From positions 1-20,295 of the forward strand of contig USRP01000019.1 in NCBI GenBank assembly GCA_900557185.1: a stretch of DNA of 20,295 nucleotides, written 5' to 3'. The position numbers were made by a program, and so were the translations under genes. Positions 14,683-20,295 of the stretch are shown piece by piece. Source of the stretch: an uncultured Mycoplasmatota bacterium. GTDB lineage: Bacteria > Bacillota_I > Bacilli_A > RF39 > UBA660. Each line of letters begins with the position of its first letter. The stretch's first letter is position 1. The notes under the pieces were generated by a model, which saw only the letters and a list, made by a program, of their open reading frames with translations, had not been told where the DNA came from and did no database searches.

Positions 14683-16021
14683 ACCATTCAGAATCTTTTT
14701 CCGCAATATTTGGAAGATTATTGATCGTAAAATTGTTGTTCCTATTACAAAAGTTGTATTATGGATTAGCGATTCCTTTAAAGCTTCAAGTAAAAAAATA
14801 GAACGTTGGTTGTCAAAAACAAACACACTATTATTCTTATCTTTATTTATGGCAATTATTGTGTTTGTTGTGATTGATCAAAAGATTTTATTATTCTCTG
14901 AAAATTCAGCAGAAGTATTAAAAGAACAACCTGTTCATGCCACTTATAATGAAGAAGCATATGTTGTTGAAGGATTACCAAAAAAAGTAGATGTTACTTT
15001 AATTGGTCGTAAAGCGGATTTATATTTCGCAAAACAAAGTCCATCGCAAGATATTACTGTAGATTTATCAGATTTAAAACCTGGTATGCATAAGGTAAAT
15101 ATTAAATACAATCAGATTTTACCTTCTATTGAATATAAAGTAAATCCAAGTGTCGCAACGGTTATGATTTATCCAAAAGTATCTGAGACAAGAACGCTTG
15201 ATACAGATATTTTGAATCAAGATTCATTAGACAGTAAGTTAGTATTAAAAAGTGTAAATTTAAATACAGATAAAGTTGTTATTAAAGGAGCAGAACATCG
15301 CTTAAAAGAAGTTTCAACTGTTAAAGCATTAGTTGATATTGAAAACCTTATCTCACAAGAAGAAGGAACTGTAAAATTAAATGATATTCCTTTAAAAGCA
15401 TACGATAAAAATGGTGATTCAGTAAATGTAGAAATCGTACCAAGCAAAGTTTCAGCAGAAGTAACGATTGATTCACCAAGTAAAGAATTACCAATTCGTG
15501 TTATTCCAAATGGAGATATTAGTTTTGGATATGCGATTAGTGAAATTACAACAAATGAATCACGTGTTACAGTATATGGTAGTGAAAGTGCTTTAGATAA
15601 ATTAAGATATGTTCCAGTATACATTGATGTAAAAGATCTAAATACAGATAGACAATACAAACAAGAAATTAAACGTCCTGTTGGTGTTCGTTCTATGAGT
15701 GTTAATAATATTACAATTAATGTAAAACTTGGTAAGTCAGTTGACAAAGAAGTAAATGATGTATCAATCGAATATCGTAATTTAAGTGATGAATACACTG
15801 TTCAAGGACTTTCAGCAGCCGATACTAAAGTTTCAGTTGTATTAAAAGGTGTTAACACCGTATTAGATACAATTAAGACAGAAGATATTACTGCTTATTT
15901 GGATTTGGATGGATATACAGAAGGAGAACATGAAGTTCCAGTTGAAGTAGAGGGAGAAGATGTTCGTATTCAATATATTCCAAAAACGAAGAAAGTAAAA
16001 ATTAAAATCGTAAAAAAATAG
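14669..16021 (+). CDS. cdaR: CdaA regulatory protein CdaR (YbbR domains)
   Basis: CdaR is the membrane-anchored partner that modulates CdaA. The 450 residues comprise a basic cytoplasmic N-terminus (about 1-45), one helix (about 52-72, LLFLSLFMAIIVFVVI) and about four YbbR repeats outside, recognisable by EGLPKKVDVTLIGRK, VDLSDLKPGMHKV, KVVIKGAEHRLKEV and VTVYGSESALDKL. Four in-frame ATGs sit close together (14648, 14660, 14663, 14669). The last is chosen because AGGAGG (14654-14659) is nine bases before it and the others are upstream of or too near that site. It overlaps the end of cdaA and is followed by a terminator, so cdaA-cdaR form a two-gene unit. Confidence 0.92.
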   Translation: MKLFRPFRIFFRNIWKIIDRKIVVPITKVVLWISDSFKASSKKIERWLSKTNTLLFLSLFMAIIVFVVIDQKILLFSENSAEVLKEQPVHATYNEEAYVVEGLPKKVDVTLIGRKADLYFAKQSPSQDITVDLSDLKPGMHKVNIKYNQILPSIEYKVNPSVATVMIYPKVSETRTLDTDILNQDSLDSKLVLKSVNLNTDKVVIKGAEHRLKEVSTVKALVDIENLISQEEGTVKLNDIPLKAYDKNGDSVNVEIVPSKVSAEVTIDSPSKELPIRVIPNGDISFGYAISEITTNESRVTVYGSESALDKLRYVPVYIDVKDLNTDRQYKQEIKRPVGVRSMSVNNITINVKLGKSVDKEVNDVSIEYRNLSDEYTVQGLSAADTKVSVVLKGVNTVLDTIKTEDITAYLDLDGYTEGEHEVPVEVEGEDVRIQYIPKTKKVKIKIVKK

Positions 16022-16047
16022 ATAAGTAACTCTTATCTGTTTTTTTT
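16020..16047 (+). terminator. Intrinsic terminator of cdaA-cdaR
   Basis: AGATAAG and CTTATCT pair around five bases, followed by G and an eight-base T-tract. The stem starts inside the TAG stop. Confidence 0.85.
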
Positions 16048-16057
16048 AAGAACAATA

Positions 16058-16097
16058 AAAAAAGAATACATATCAAAAAAATGATAAGTATTCTTTT
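16058..16097 (-). terminator. Intrinsic terminator of the DUF378 gene
   Basis: On the minus strand AAAAGAATAC, one mismatch, TATCA, a six-base loop, TGATA and GTATTCTTTT, then more T residues. It overlaps the TAA stop at 16098-16096. Confidence 0.8.
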
Positions 16098-16296
16098 ATT
16101 TTCGATCCAAATCAGTAAAAAAGATTCCAATATTAATAAGACCACATATTCCTACTAGGATATATATAATTCTCGCAATCATAGATTGGTCACCGAATAA
16201 GGAAGCGACAATGTTAATATCAAATAGTCCATAGATTCCCCATACAACGGCACCAATAATTGTAAATACTAATGCGATTTTTTGTAATGTTTCCAT
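16096..16296 (-). CDS. DUF378 family small membrane protein (YuzA-like)
   Basis: The 66-residue product fits DUF378 (PF04070): METLQKIALVFTIIGAVVWG, the GLFDINIVASLFG loop, and RIIYILVGICGL in the second helix. Two helices with a short loop are expected; the role of the family is not known. The start is the ATG at 16296, six bases after GGAAGG; longer in-frame starts lie upstream of that ribosome site. It is one of only two minus-strand genes, converging on cdaR and diverging from the lipoprotein gene. The family usually has W after N in GALNWG; here the N is V. Confidence 0.83.
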   Translation of the reverse strand: METLQKIALVFTIIGAVVWGIYGLFDINIVASLFGDQSMIARIIYILVGICGLINIGIFFTDLDRK

Positions 16297-16350
16297 AATA
16301 CCTTCCTTTCTTTTCTTTTTTATCATATCCGAATTTTAAAAAAATATTCA

Positions 16351-16379
16351 TTCATAAACAAAATTGTATTCCATATAAT
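16351..16379 (+). promoter_or_regulatory. Promoter of the YdcC/GerS-like gene
   Basis: TTCATA (16351-16356), 17 bases, perfect TATAAT (16374-16379). CATATAA in this region also partly resembles sporulation -10 elements, so SigA is likely but not certain. Confidence 0.55.
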
Positions 16380-16408
16380 TTAATGAATGAAATATTGGGG
16401 TGATAAAA

Positions 16409-17413
16409 ATGAAAAAAAGAATTGTTTTTTTGATATTGTTATGTGGTTGTTTTCTATTATCGGGTTGTGGCAAAGAGAGCGCGAAAAGTATAGTCGATAA
16501 ACTAGATAAAAAGGTAGAAAAAATGGATGCATATCAAGTGACTGGAGACTTAAATATATATAGTAATGAAGATCAATATGCATATGATGTAACAGTCTCT
16601 TATCAAAAAGAAAATCAATTTCGTGTTTTATTAAAAAATAAAACAAATAATCATGAACAAATTATATTGCGTAATGATGAAGGTGTGTACGTTTTAACGC
16701 CATCGTTGAATAAAAGTTTTAAATTTCAAAGCGATTGGCCATATAATAGTTCACAATCATATATTTTACAGCCATTGTTAGATGATATGAAAAATGAAGA
16801 GAATCGAGAATTTAAAAAAACAGAGAATGGTTATGAATTTGTTACAAAAGTGAACTATGTAAGCAATAAAAATTTAGTAAAGCAAAAAATTGCATTAGAC
16901 AAAGATCTGAATTTTAAAACGGTAGAAGTGTATGACAAAAATGGAAATATCAGTATCTCTATGAAATTTAAAAAGATAGATGACAATGCAAGTTTTAAAA
17001 AGAATTATTTTGCATTAAATAATAATATGGAAGTTGCACGTGAAAATGTAAAAGAAGAAAAAGAAGTAAGTGAAATGGATGATATTATTTATCCGATGTA
17101 TATTCCCAAAAATACAAGTCTGGAGAGTCAAGATAAAGTAGATAAAGAAACTGGTGAACGTGTTATTTTAACATTTGCAGGAGCGAATCCCTTTGTTTTT
17201 GTCCAAGAGACCTCTCCTGTTAGTTCTGAAATAACTGTAACACCAGTTGATGGAGAGCCAGTTTTATTAGCAAGTGGTGTTGGAGCACTAACTGATTCTA
17301 GTGTGACTTGGATTGATGATAATATTGAATATTATATTACAGCTTCTTCTTTATCACAGGAAGAAATGTTATCGGTTGTTAATTCTGTAAGTGTTATGCC
17401 AATTGGGAAATAG
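16409..17413 (+). CDS. LolA-fold lipoprotein of the YdcC/GerS sporulation family
   Basis: The 334-residue protein begins with a lipoprotein signal ending in lipobox LSGC (C at about 22). The mature part has the LolA-like beta-half-barrel seen in B. subtilis YdcC and clostridial GerS: YQVTGDLNIYS, QIILRNDEGVYVLTP, NKSFKFQSDWPYNSSQS, and a C-terminal segment resembling DUF4367 (MYIPKNTSL to VMPIG). YdcC is sporulation-associated and GerS is needed for cortex breakdown at germination, so a role on the outer face of a spore or forespore membrane is likely. The ATG follows GGGGTGA by five bases; a GTG at 16400 lies within that site. Single-gene unit. Family call good; role inferred from relatives. 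Confidence 0.83.
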   Translation: MKKRIVFLILLCGCFLLSGCGKESAKSIVDKLDKKVEKMDAYQVTGDLNIYSNEDQYAYDVTVSYQKENQFRVLLKNKTNNHEQIILRNDEGVYVLTPSLNKSFKFQSDWPYNSSQSYILQPLLDDMKNEENREFKKTENGYEFVTKVNYVSNKNLVKQKIALDKDLNFKTVEVYDKNGNISISMKFKKIDDNASFKKNYFALNNNMEVARENVKEEKEVSEMDDIIYPMYIPKNTSLESQDKVDKETGERVILTFAGANPFVFVQETSPVSSEITVTPVDGEPVLLASGVGALTDSSVTWIDDNIEYYITASSLSQEEMLSVVNSVSVMPIGK

Positions 17414-17435
17414 AAAAAACTATTTCCTTTTTTTT
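17406..17435 (+). terminator. Intrinsic terminator containing the TAG stop
   Basis: GGAAATAG and CTATTTCC pair around AAAAAA, followed by eight T. The TAG forms the top of the 5' arm. Confidence 0.88.
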
Positions 17436-17441
17436 GATTTA

Positions 17442-17450
17442 TGTTATAAT
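17442..17450 (+). promoter_or_regulatory. Extended -10 promoter
   Basis: TGT-TATAAT, matching the element at 1027-1035, again directly after a terminator. Confidence 0.65.
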
Positions 17451-17468
17451 AAATACGTGGTGATAAAA

Positions 17469-17984
17469 ATGAGTAAAAATAAAATGCAAATTAAAGAAAT
17501 TTCAACGGCAGATGAAGGAAGTAGATTATTTAAAATTATTGTTATTATTTTAATTTTATTTGCCATTTTTTATTTTCTAACTGGTTATGTTAGTAAGTAT
17601 ATGAATAAGCGTAACAATCAAGTGGATAATACACCTGTTACAGCAATCATTCAATATGATAAGATTATGATTGGGGAAATTTTAAATCAATCTCCATCTG
17701 AATATTATGTATTATTAAACTATAGTGATGATCCATATCAATCATTATACGATTCATATATTACAACATATAAAAACGAGGGAGATCATTTAGATATTTA
17801 TACAGTTGATTTAGATGATTCTTTTAATAAAAAATATTTGAGTGAAGAAGAAAATTTACAACCTGAAAAGATAGCAGACTTCCGTATTCAAAATAAAGCT
17901 TTATTAAAAGTAACAGATCATAAGATTACAGATGTTTATCAAAATGATTCTATCGCATCAGAATTAAAAGAGTTAGCACAGTAG
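17469..17984 (+). CDS. Second anchored thioredoxin-like protein without redox cysteines
   Basis: The 171-residue protein has a short cytoplasmic start (about 1-22), one helix (about 23-45, LFKIIVIILILFAIFYFLTG) and an outer domain. YYVLLNYSDDPYQSLYDSYI looks like the thioredoxin beta-strand and first helix with SDDPY instead of CxxC. DIYTVDLDDS and ALLKVTDHKITDVY follow in the expected order, though no cis-proline is seen. The protein contains no cysteine. The ATG at 17469 follows GTGGTGA by five bases. It lies alone between terminators, two genes from a CtpB-like protease. The layout recalls the gene at 11960, suggesting related proteins, but similarity is by fold pattern only. Confidence 0.65.
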   Translation: MSKNKMQIKEISTADEGSRLFKIIVIILILFAIFYFLTGYVSKYMNKRNNQVDNTPVTAIIQYDKIMIGEILNQSPSEYYVLLNYSDDPYQSLYDSYITTYKNEGDHLDIYTVDLDDSFNKKYLSEEENLQPEKIADFRIQNKALLKVTDHKITDVYQNDSIASELKELAQ

Positions 17985-17998
17985 TGCTTTCTTTTTTT
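17975..17998 (+). terminator. Intrinsic terminator containing the TAG stop
   Basis: AGCAC and GTGCT pair around AGTA, then TTC and seven T. The stem is short; the stop at 17982-17984 lies in the loop. Confidence 0.7.
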
Positions 17999-18026
17999 GT
18001 AAAATTTTTGTTTCTTATTTTTAACA

Positions 18027-18056
18027 TGGACAATAAATTAAAAAATATGATATAGT
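18027..18056 (+). promoter_or_regulatory. SigA-type promoter of the S41 protease gene
   Basis: TGGACA (18027-18032), 18 bases, TATAGT (18051-18056). Confidence 0.6.
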
Positions 18057-18072
18057 AATAAAAGGTGATGCT

Positions 18073-19365
18073 ATGGAAAAACAAACTGAAAATGATTTAT
18101 TAAAAACTGAACATAAAAAGCAGGAACATCATGCACAACATAAGAAGATCAAGCGAGCTACAAAAAATCCATTTACTAATGTAGAAGTGATTTTTTTAAT
18201 TGTTGTAACAGCAATGGTATCTATTTTGATGACTTATGTTTTTGTCAGTGCTTTTTATTTAAAAGAAGAAACGAAACAGAAAAATTCTGAGGATACTGCT
18301 TTACAGGAATTTATTGATACTTATCAAAATGTACTAGACAGTTACTATGAAGATGTAGATGAACAAGAATTAATTGATAATGCCATTAAAGGAATGTTGT
18401 CAGGATTAGACGATCCATATTCAACTTATTTAGATAAGAATACTTCTTCTAATTTTGATGCTACTTTGGCAGGAACTTATCAGGGTGTTGGCTTAGAAGT
18501 TTATAACGATCAAGATATGAATATTGTTGTTTCTCGCGTGTTTGAAAATTCCTCAGCGGATAAAGCAGGTATTCAAGCTGGAGATATTATTAAGAAAATT
18601 GATGATAAAGATTTGACAAAACAAAAAACAAGTGAATTTTCGAACTATACGAAAAAGAAAAAAGATGGAAATTTCCAAGTTGTATATACACATGAAGGAG
18701 AAGAGAAAACAGCTAAATTAGAAAGAAGTATTATCATTATTCAATCTGTTTCTTCAGAAGTGATTGAGAGAAACAATCATAAAATGGGATATATTCAAAT
18801 CGATATTTTTTCCGCAACAACGTATAGTCAATTTAAAAAAGCAGTTGAGAAATTAGAAAAAGAACAAGTAGAAGGAATGGTCATTGACTTACGTGGTAAT
18901 ACAGGTGGCCATCTGACCGTTGTATCTGATATGCTATCTCTATTTATGGATAAGAAACATGTTCTTTATCAAATTGAAGACAAAGACAAAAAGACGAAAT
19001 ACTATTCTATTGGAAAAGAAACGAAAGATTATCCAGTTGTCTTACTACAAAACGAAGGATCTGCTTCGGCCTCAGAATTATTTACAGCAGCGATGAAAGA
19101 ATCATATGGGGCAAAAGTAGTAGGAACAAAAAGCTATGGAAAAGGTACTGTTCAAGAGTTGAATACATTGCAAGATGGAACACAATATAAATTTACAACG
19201 AAAAAATGGTTGACTCCAAAAGGTAACTGGGTTCATAAAAAAGGAATTACTCCTGATGTAACAATTGAATTAAACGATAGTTATTTAGAAAATCCAACTC
19301 ATGATAATGATGATCAATTTCAAAAAGCTTTTGCAGTTTTAGAAGAACAGTTAAATGGAAAGTAA
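18073..19365 (+). CDS. S41 family C-terminal processing protease (CtpA/CtpB type)
   Basis: The 430-residue protein has a lysine/histidine-rich cytoplasmic start, one helix (about 38-63), a linker, a PDZ domain (about 135-210, with QGVGLEV and AGIQAGDIIKKI) and a tail-protease core. The catalytic pair is S332 in EGSASASE and K357 in YGKG, 25 residues apart as in the family. It should trim or degrade proteins outside the membrane, with the PDZ gating access. B. subtilis CtpB works in the intermembrane space of the sporangium to trigger SigK activation, which would fit the SigK-type cotZ promoter here. AAAGGTGAT precedes the ATG. Single unit. The protease call is strong; orthology to CtpB over CtpA is not settled. 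Confidence 0.92.
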   Translation: MEKQTENDLLKTEHKKQEHHAQHKKIKRATKNPFTNVEVIFLIVVTAMVSILMTYVFVSAFYLKEETKQKNSEDTALQEFIDTYQNVLDSYYEDVDEQELIDNAIKGMLSGLDDPYSTYLDKNTSSNFDATLAGTYQGVGLEVYNDQDMNIVVSRVFENSSADKAGIQAGDIIKKIDDKDLTKQKTSEFSNYTKKKKDGNFQVVYTHEGEEKTAKLERSIIIIQSVSSEVIERNNHKMGYIQIDIFSATTYSQFKKAVEKLEKEQVEGMVIDLRGNTGGHLTVVSDMLSLFMDKKHVLYQIEDKDKKTKYYSIGKETKDYPVVLLQNEGSASASELFTAAMKESYGAKVVGTKSYGKGTVQELNTLQDGTQYKFTTKKWLTPKGNWVHKKGITPDVTIELNDSYLENPTHDNDDQFQKAFAVLEEQLNGK

Positions 19366-19387
19366 AGTTTTTTACTTTCTTTTTTTT
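19358..19387 (+). terminator. Intrinsic terminator containing the TAA stop
   Basis: GAAAGTAAA and TTTACTTTC pair around GTTT, then eight T. The TAA at 19363-19365 lies in the 5' arm. Confidence 0.88.
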
Positions 19388-19398
19388 CCTCTTTATTA

Positions 19399-19404
19399 TA
19401 TAAT
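19399..19404 (+). promoter_or_regulatory. -10 element for the DUF402 gene
   Basis: Perfect TATAAT 20 bases before the ATG. The -35 region falls in the preceding terminator and is weak (TTTCTT). Confidence 0.5.
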
Positions 19405-19424
19405 GATGTCGAAGGAAGGTTAAT

Positions 19425-19973
19425 ATGAAAGAGTTGAAAGTGGGGGATTGCTTACAGATACAGTGTTATAAACATAATAAAAAACCACATCGTTCATGGG
19501 ATGAAGCGGTTGTATTAGATATTCAAGATGACTATATTGTATTTGGTGATAACAAAACATTAGTCATAGAATCAGACGGTAGTTATTGGAAAACGAAAGA
19601 ACCGGCGATTTTATACTTCTTTAAAGATCGTTGGTACAACATTATTGTTCAATTAAAAAAGAATGGAATTTACTATTATTGTAATATCGCGACACCCTTT
19701 TTAATTGAGGATAATACAATTAAGTATATAGATTATGATTTAGACCTTCGTGTATTTCCAAATGGGAGTTATAAAATTTTAGATCGTATGGAGTATCAAT
19801 ATCATAAAAAGATAATGCATTATTCCAAAGAATTGGACTGTGTGATTAATGGAGCTTTAGATGAATTGATCCACGAATATAAAAATCATTTCTTTGCGTT
19901 TTCTAAAGCTAGAAATTTAAAATATTATGAGCAGTATCAAAAACAAGTGAAGCAAATCCAGAAGAGTAATTAA
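19425..19973 (+). CDS. DUF402 nucleoside tri-/diphosphate phosphatase-like protein
   Basis: The 182-residue protein fits the DUF402 (PF04167) family, whose Staphylococcus member Ntdp, about 180 residues long, hydrolyses nucleoside tri- and diphosphates. Family marks are the HRSWDEAVVLD opening, a WYNIIVQL strand, YYYCNIATP, and the acidic cluster YIDYDLDLRVFPNG used to bind metal. The last third is helical and basic. The position normally reading LDEDEF is ILDRMEY, a modest divergence. No signal peptide, so it is cytoplasmic. AAGGAAGGT precedes the ATG. It ends at a terminator directly before the rRNA promoter region. Family firm; the substrate here is unknown. Confidence 0.87.
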   Translation: MKELKVGDCLQIQCYKHNKKPHRSWDEAVVLDIQDDYIVFGDNKTLVIESDGSYWKTKEPAILYFFKDRWYNIIVQLKKNGIYYYCNIATPFLIEDNTIKYIDYDLDLRVFPNGSYKILDRMEYQYHKKIMHYSKELDCVINGALDELIHEYKNHFFAFSKARNLKYYEQYQKQVKQIQKSN

Positions 19974-19997
19974 ATACCAAATGTTGGTATTTTTTTT
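19973..19997 (+). terminator. Intrinsic terminator at the DUF402 stop
   Basis: AATACCAA and TTGGTATT pair around ATG, with a T-tract. The first stem base is the last base of the TAA stop. Confidence 0.85.
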
Positions 19998-20008
19998 ACC
20001 CTGATACA

Positions 20009-20014
20009 TATAAT
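20009..20014 (+). promoter_or_regulatory. Possible upstream rRNA promoter (P1)
   Basis: Perfect TATAAT. TTGGTA at 19984-19989 is a possible -35 but at a long spacing (19) and inside a terminator. TAAAGG and CCTTTA could pair just downstream. Confidence 0.4.
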
Positions 20015-20080
20015 ATAGAGTAAAGGGAATCACCTTTATCAACATTATGTTAATTTTTATAAAAAAAGTCAAAAAAAGTA

Positions 20081-20109
20081 TTGACAATGAAAAATGCAAA
20101 TGATATATT
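20081..20109 (+). promoter_or_regulatory. Main rRNA operon promoter (P2)
   Basis: Perfect TTGACA (20081-20086), 17-base spacer, TATATT (20104-20109). An A/T-rich tract at about 20050-20080 could act as an UP element. Confidence 0.85.
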
Positions 20110-20115
20110 AGTAGT

Positions 20116-20155
20116 GCTTTCAACGAGAAAGCGAGAGAAATTGAAGAAATTCAAT
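20116..20155 (+). other. Two hairpins at the start of the rRNA leader
   Basis: GCTTTC/GAAAGC with a five-base loop (20116-20132), at the predicted transcript start, and ATTGAA/TTCAAT with a GAAA tetraloop (20140-20155). They precede the boxA-like element. Confidence 0.5.
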
Positions 20156-20158
20156 GAA

Positions 20159-20172
20159 TGATCTTTGAAAAC
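20159..20172 (+). promoter_or_regulatory. boxA-like rRNA antitermination element
   Basis: TGATCTTTGAAAAC resembles the conserved TGTTCTTTGAAAAC leader motif of Bacillota rRNA operons, a Nus-factor loading and processing region. Confidence 0.6.
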
Positions 20173-20236
20173 TGAGCAAAACGTTAATTCCAATAGTTAG
20201 GGAAAAACAAGAAGAAAAAATAAAATGAAGATAAAT

Positions 20237-20295
<59 letters not shown>

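Noticed and set aside
15217..15798. 193-codon open frame on the minus strand within cdaR
   Set aside because: It lies wholly inside a well-supported YbbR-domain gene and has no ribosome site or recognisable protein features.
64..19973. TGA already used as tryptophan, as in Mollicutes
   Set aside because: All conserved proteins are full length with TGG for tryptophan and none needs TGA read-through. Only absence of TGA stops is supported.

Overview
The window comes from an AT-rich Gram-positive bacterium of the Bacillota, most likely the Bacilli/Erysipelotrichia side. The partial 16S rRNA at the right edge reads like that group, TGG is the tryptophan codon and the genes read in the standard code. 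Spacing is compact. A CotY/CotZ spore-coat protein with a SigK-type promoter, a YdcC/GerS-like lipoprotein and a CtpB-like protease suggest an endospore former. Twenty-one of the 23 protein genes are on the plus strand, co-directional with the rRNA operon that begins at about 20.24 kb. I see no mobile elements, CRISPR, tRNAs or prophage genes, and no gene-free stretch exceeds 300 bases.

Layout. 0-1.7 kb: a two-helix mini-protein, a surface glucosaminidase and a zinc-ribbon/PH-like membrane protein. 1.7-3.75 kb: an intact gene for a P-type ATPase relative that has lost most catalytic and metal-binding motifs; its 5' part holds four perfect same-strand DnaA boxes. 3.8-5.5 kb: a DUF368 (PopT-type) undecaprenyl-phosphate translocase, a small unknown protein and convergent cotZ. 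5.6-10.3 kb: a C26 glutamine amidotransferase and a patatin phospholipase in one unit, then cardiolipin synthase and an unknown anchored protein in another. 10.4-13.0 kb: an operon of a thioredoxin-like lipoprotein, a single-ring Clp-D1-like ATPase, a cysteine-less thioredoxin-like membrane protein and trmL. 13.0-16.3 kb: an anchored acidic protein, cdaA-cdaR (c-di-AMP synthesis) and convergent DUF378. 16.4-20.0 kb: YdcC/GerS-like lipoprotein, a second cysteine-less thioredoxin-like membrane protein, CtpB-like protease and a DUF402 nucleotide phosphatase. 20.0-20.3 kb: rRNA promoters, structured leader and 16S start.

Most products act at the envelope: wall hydrolysis, carrier-lipid recycling, cardiolipin synthesis, c-di-AMP signalling and spore-envelope work. 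Transcription units are short. Most intrinsic terminators touch the stop codon of the gene they end, and the next promoter often follows directly. All 23 stops are TAA or TAG, none TGA. The points most worth following are the DnaA-box cluster, the degenerate P-type ATPase, the Clp-D1-like/thioredoxin-like operon and the missing TGA stops.
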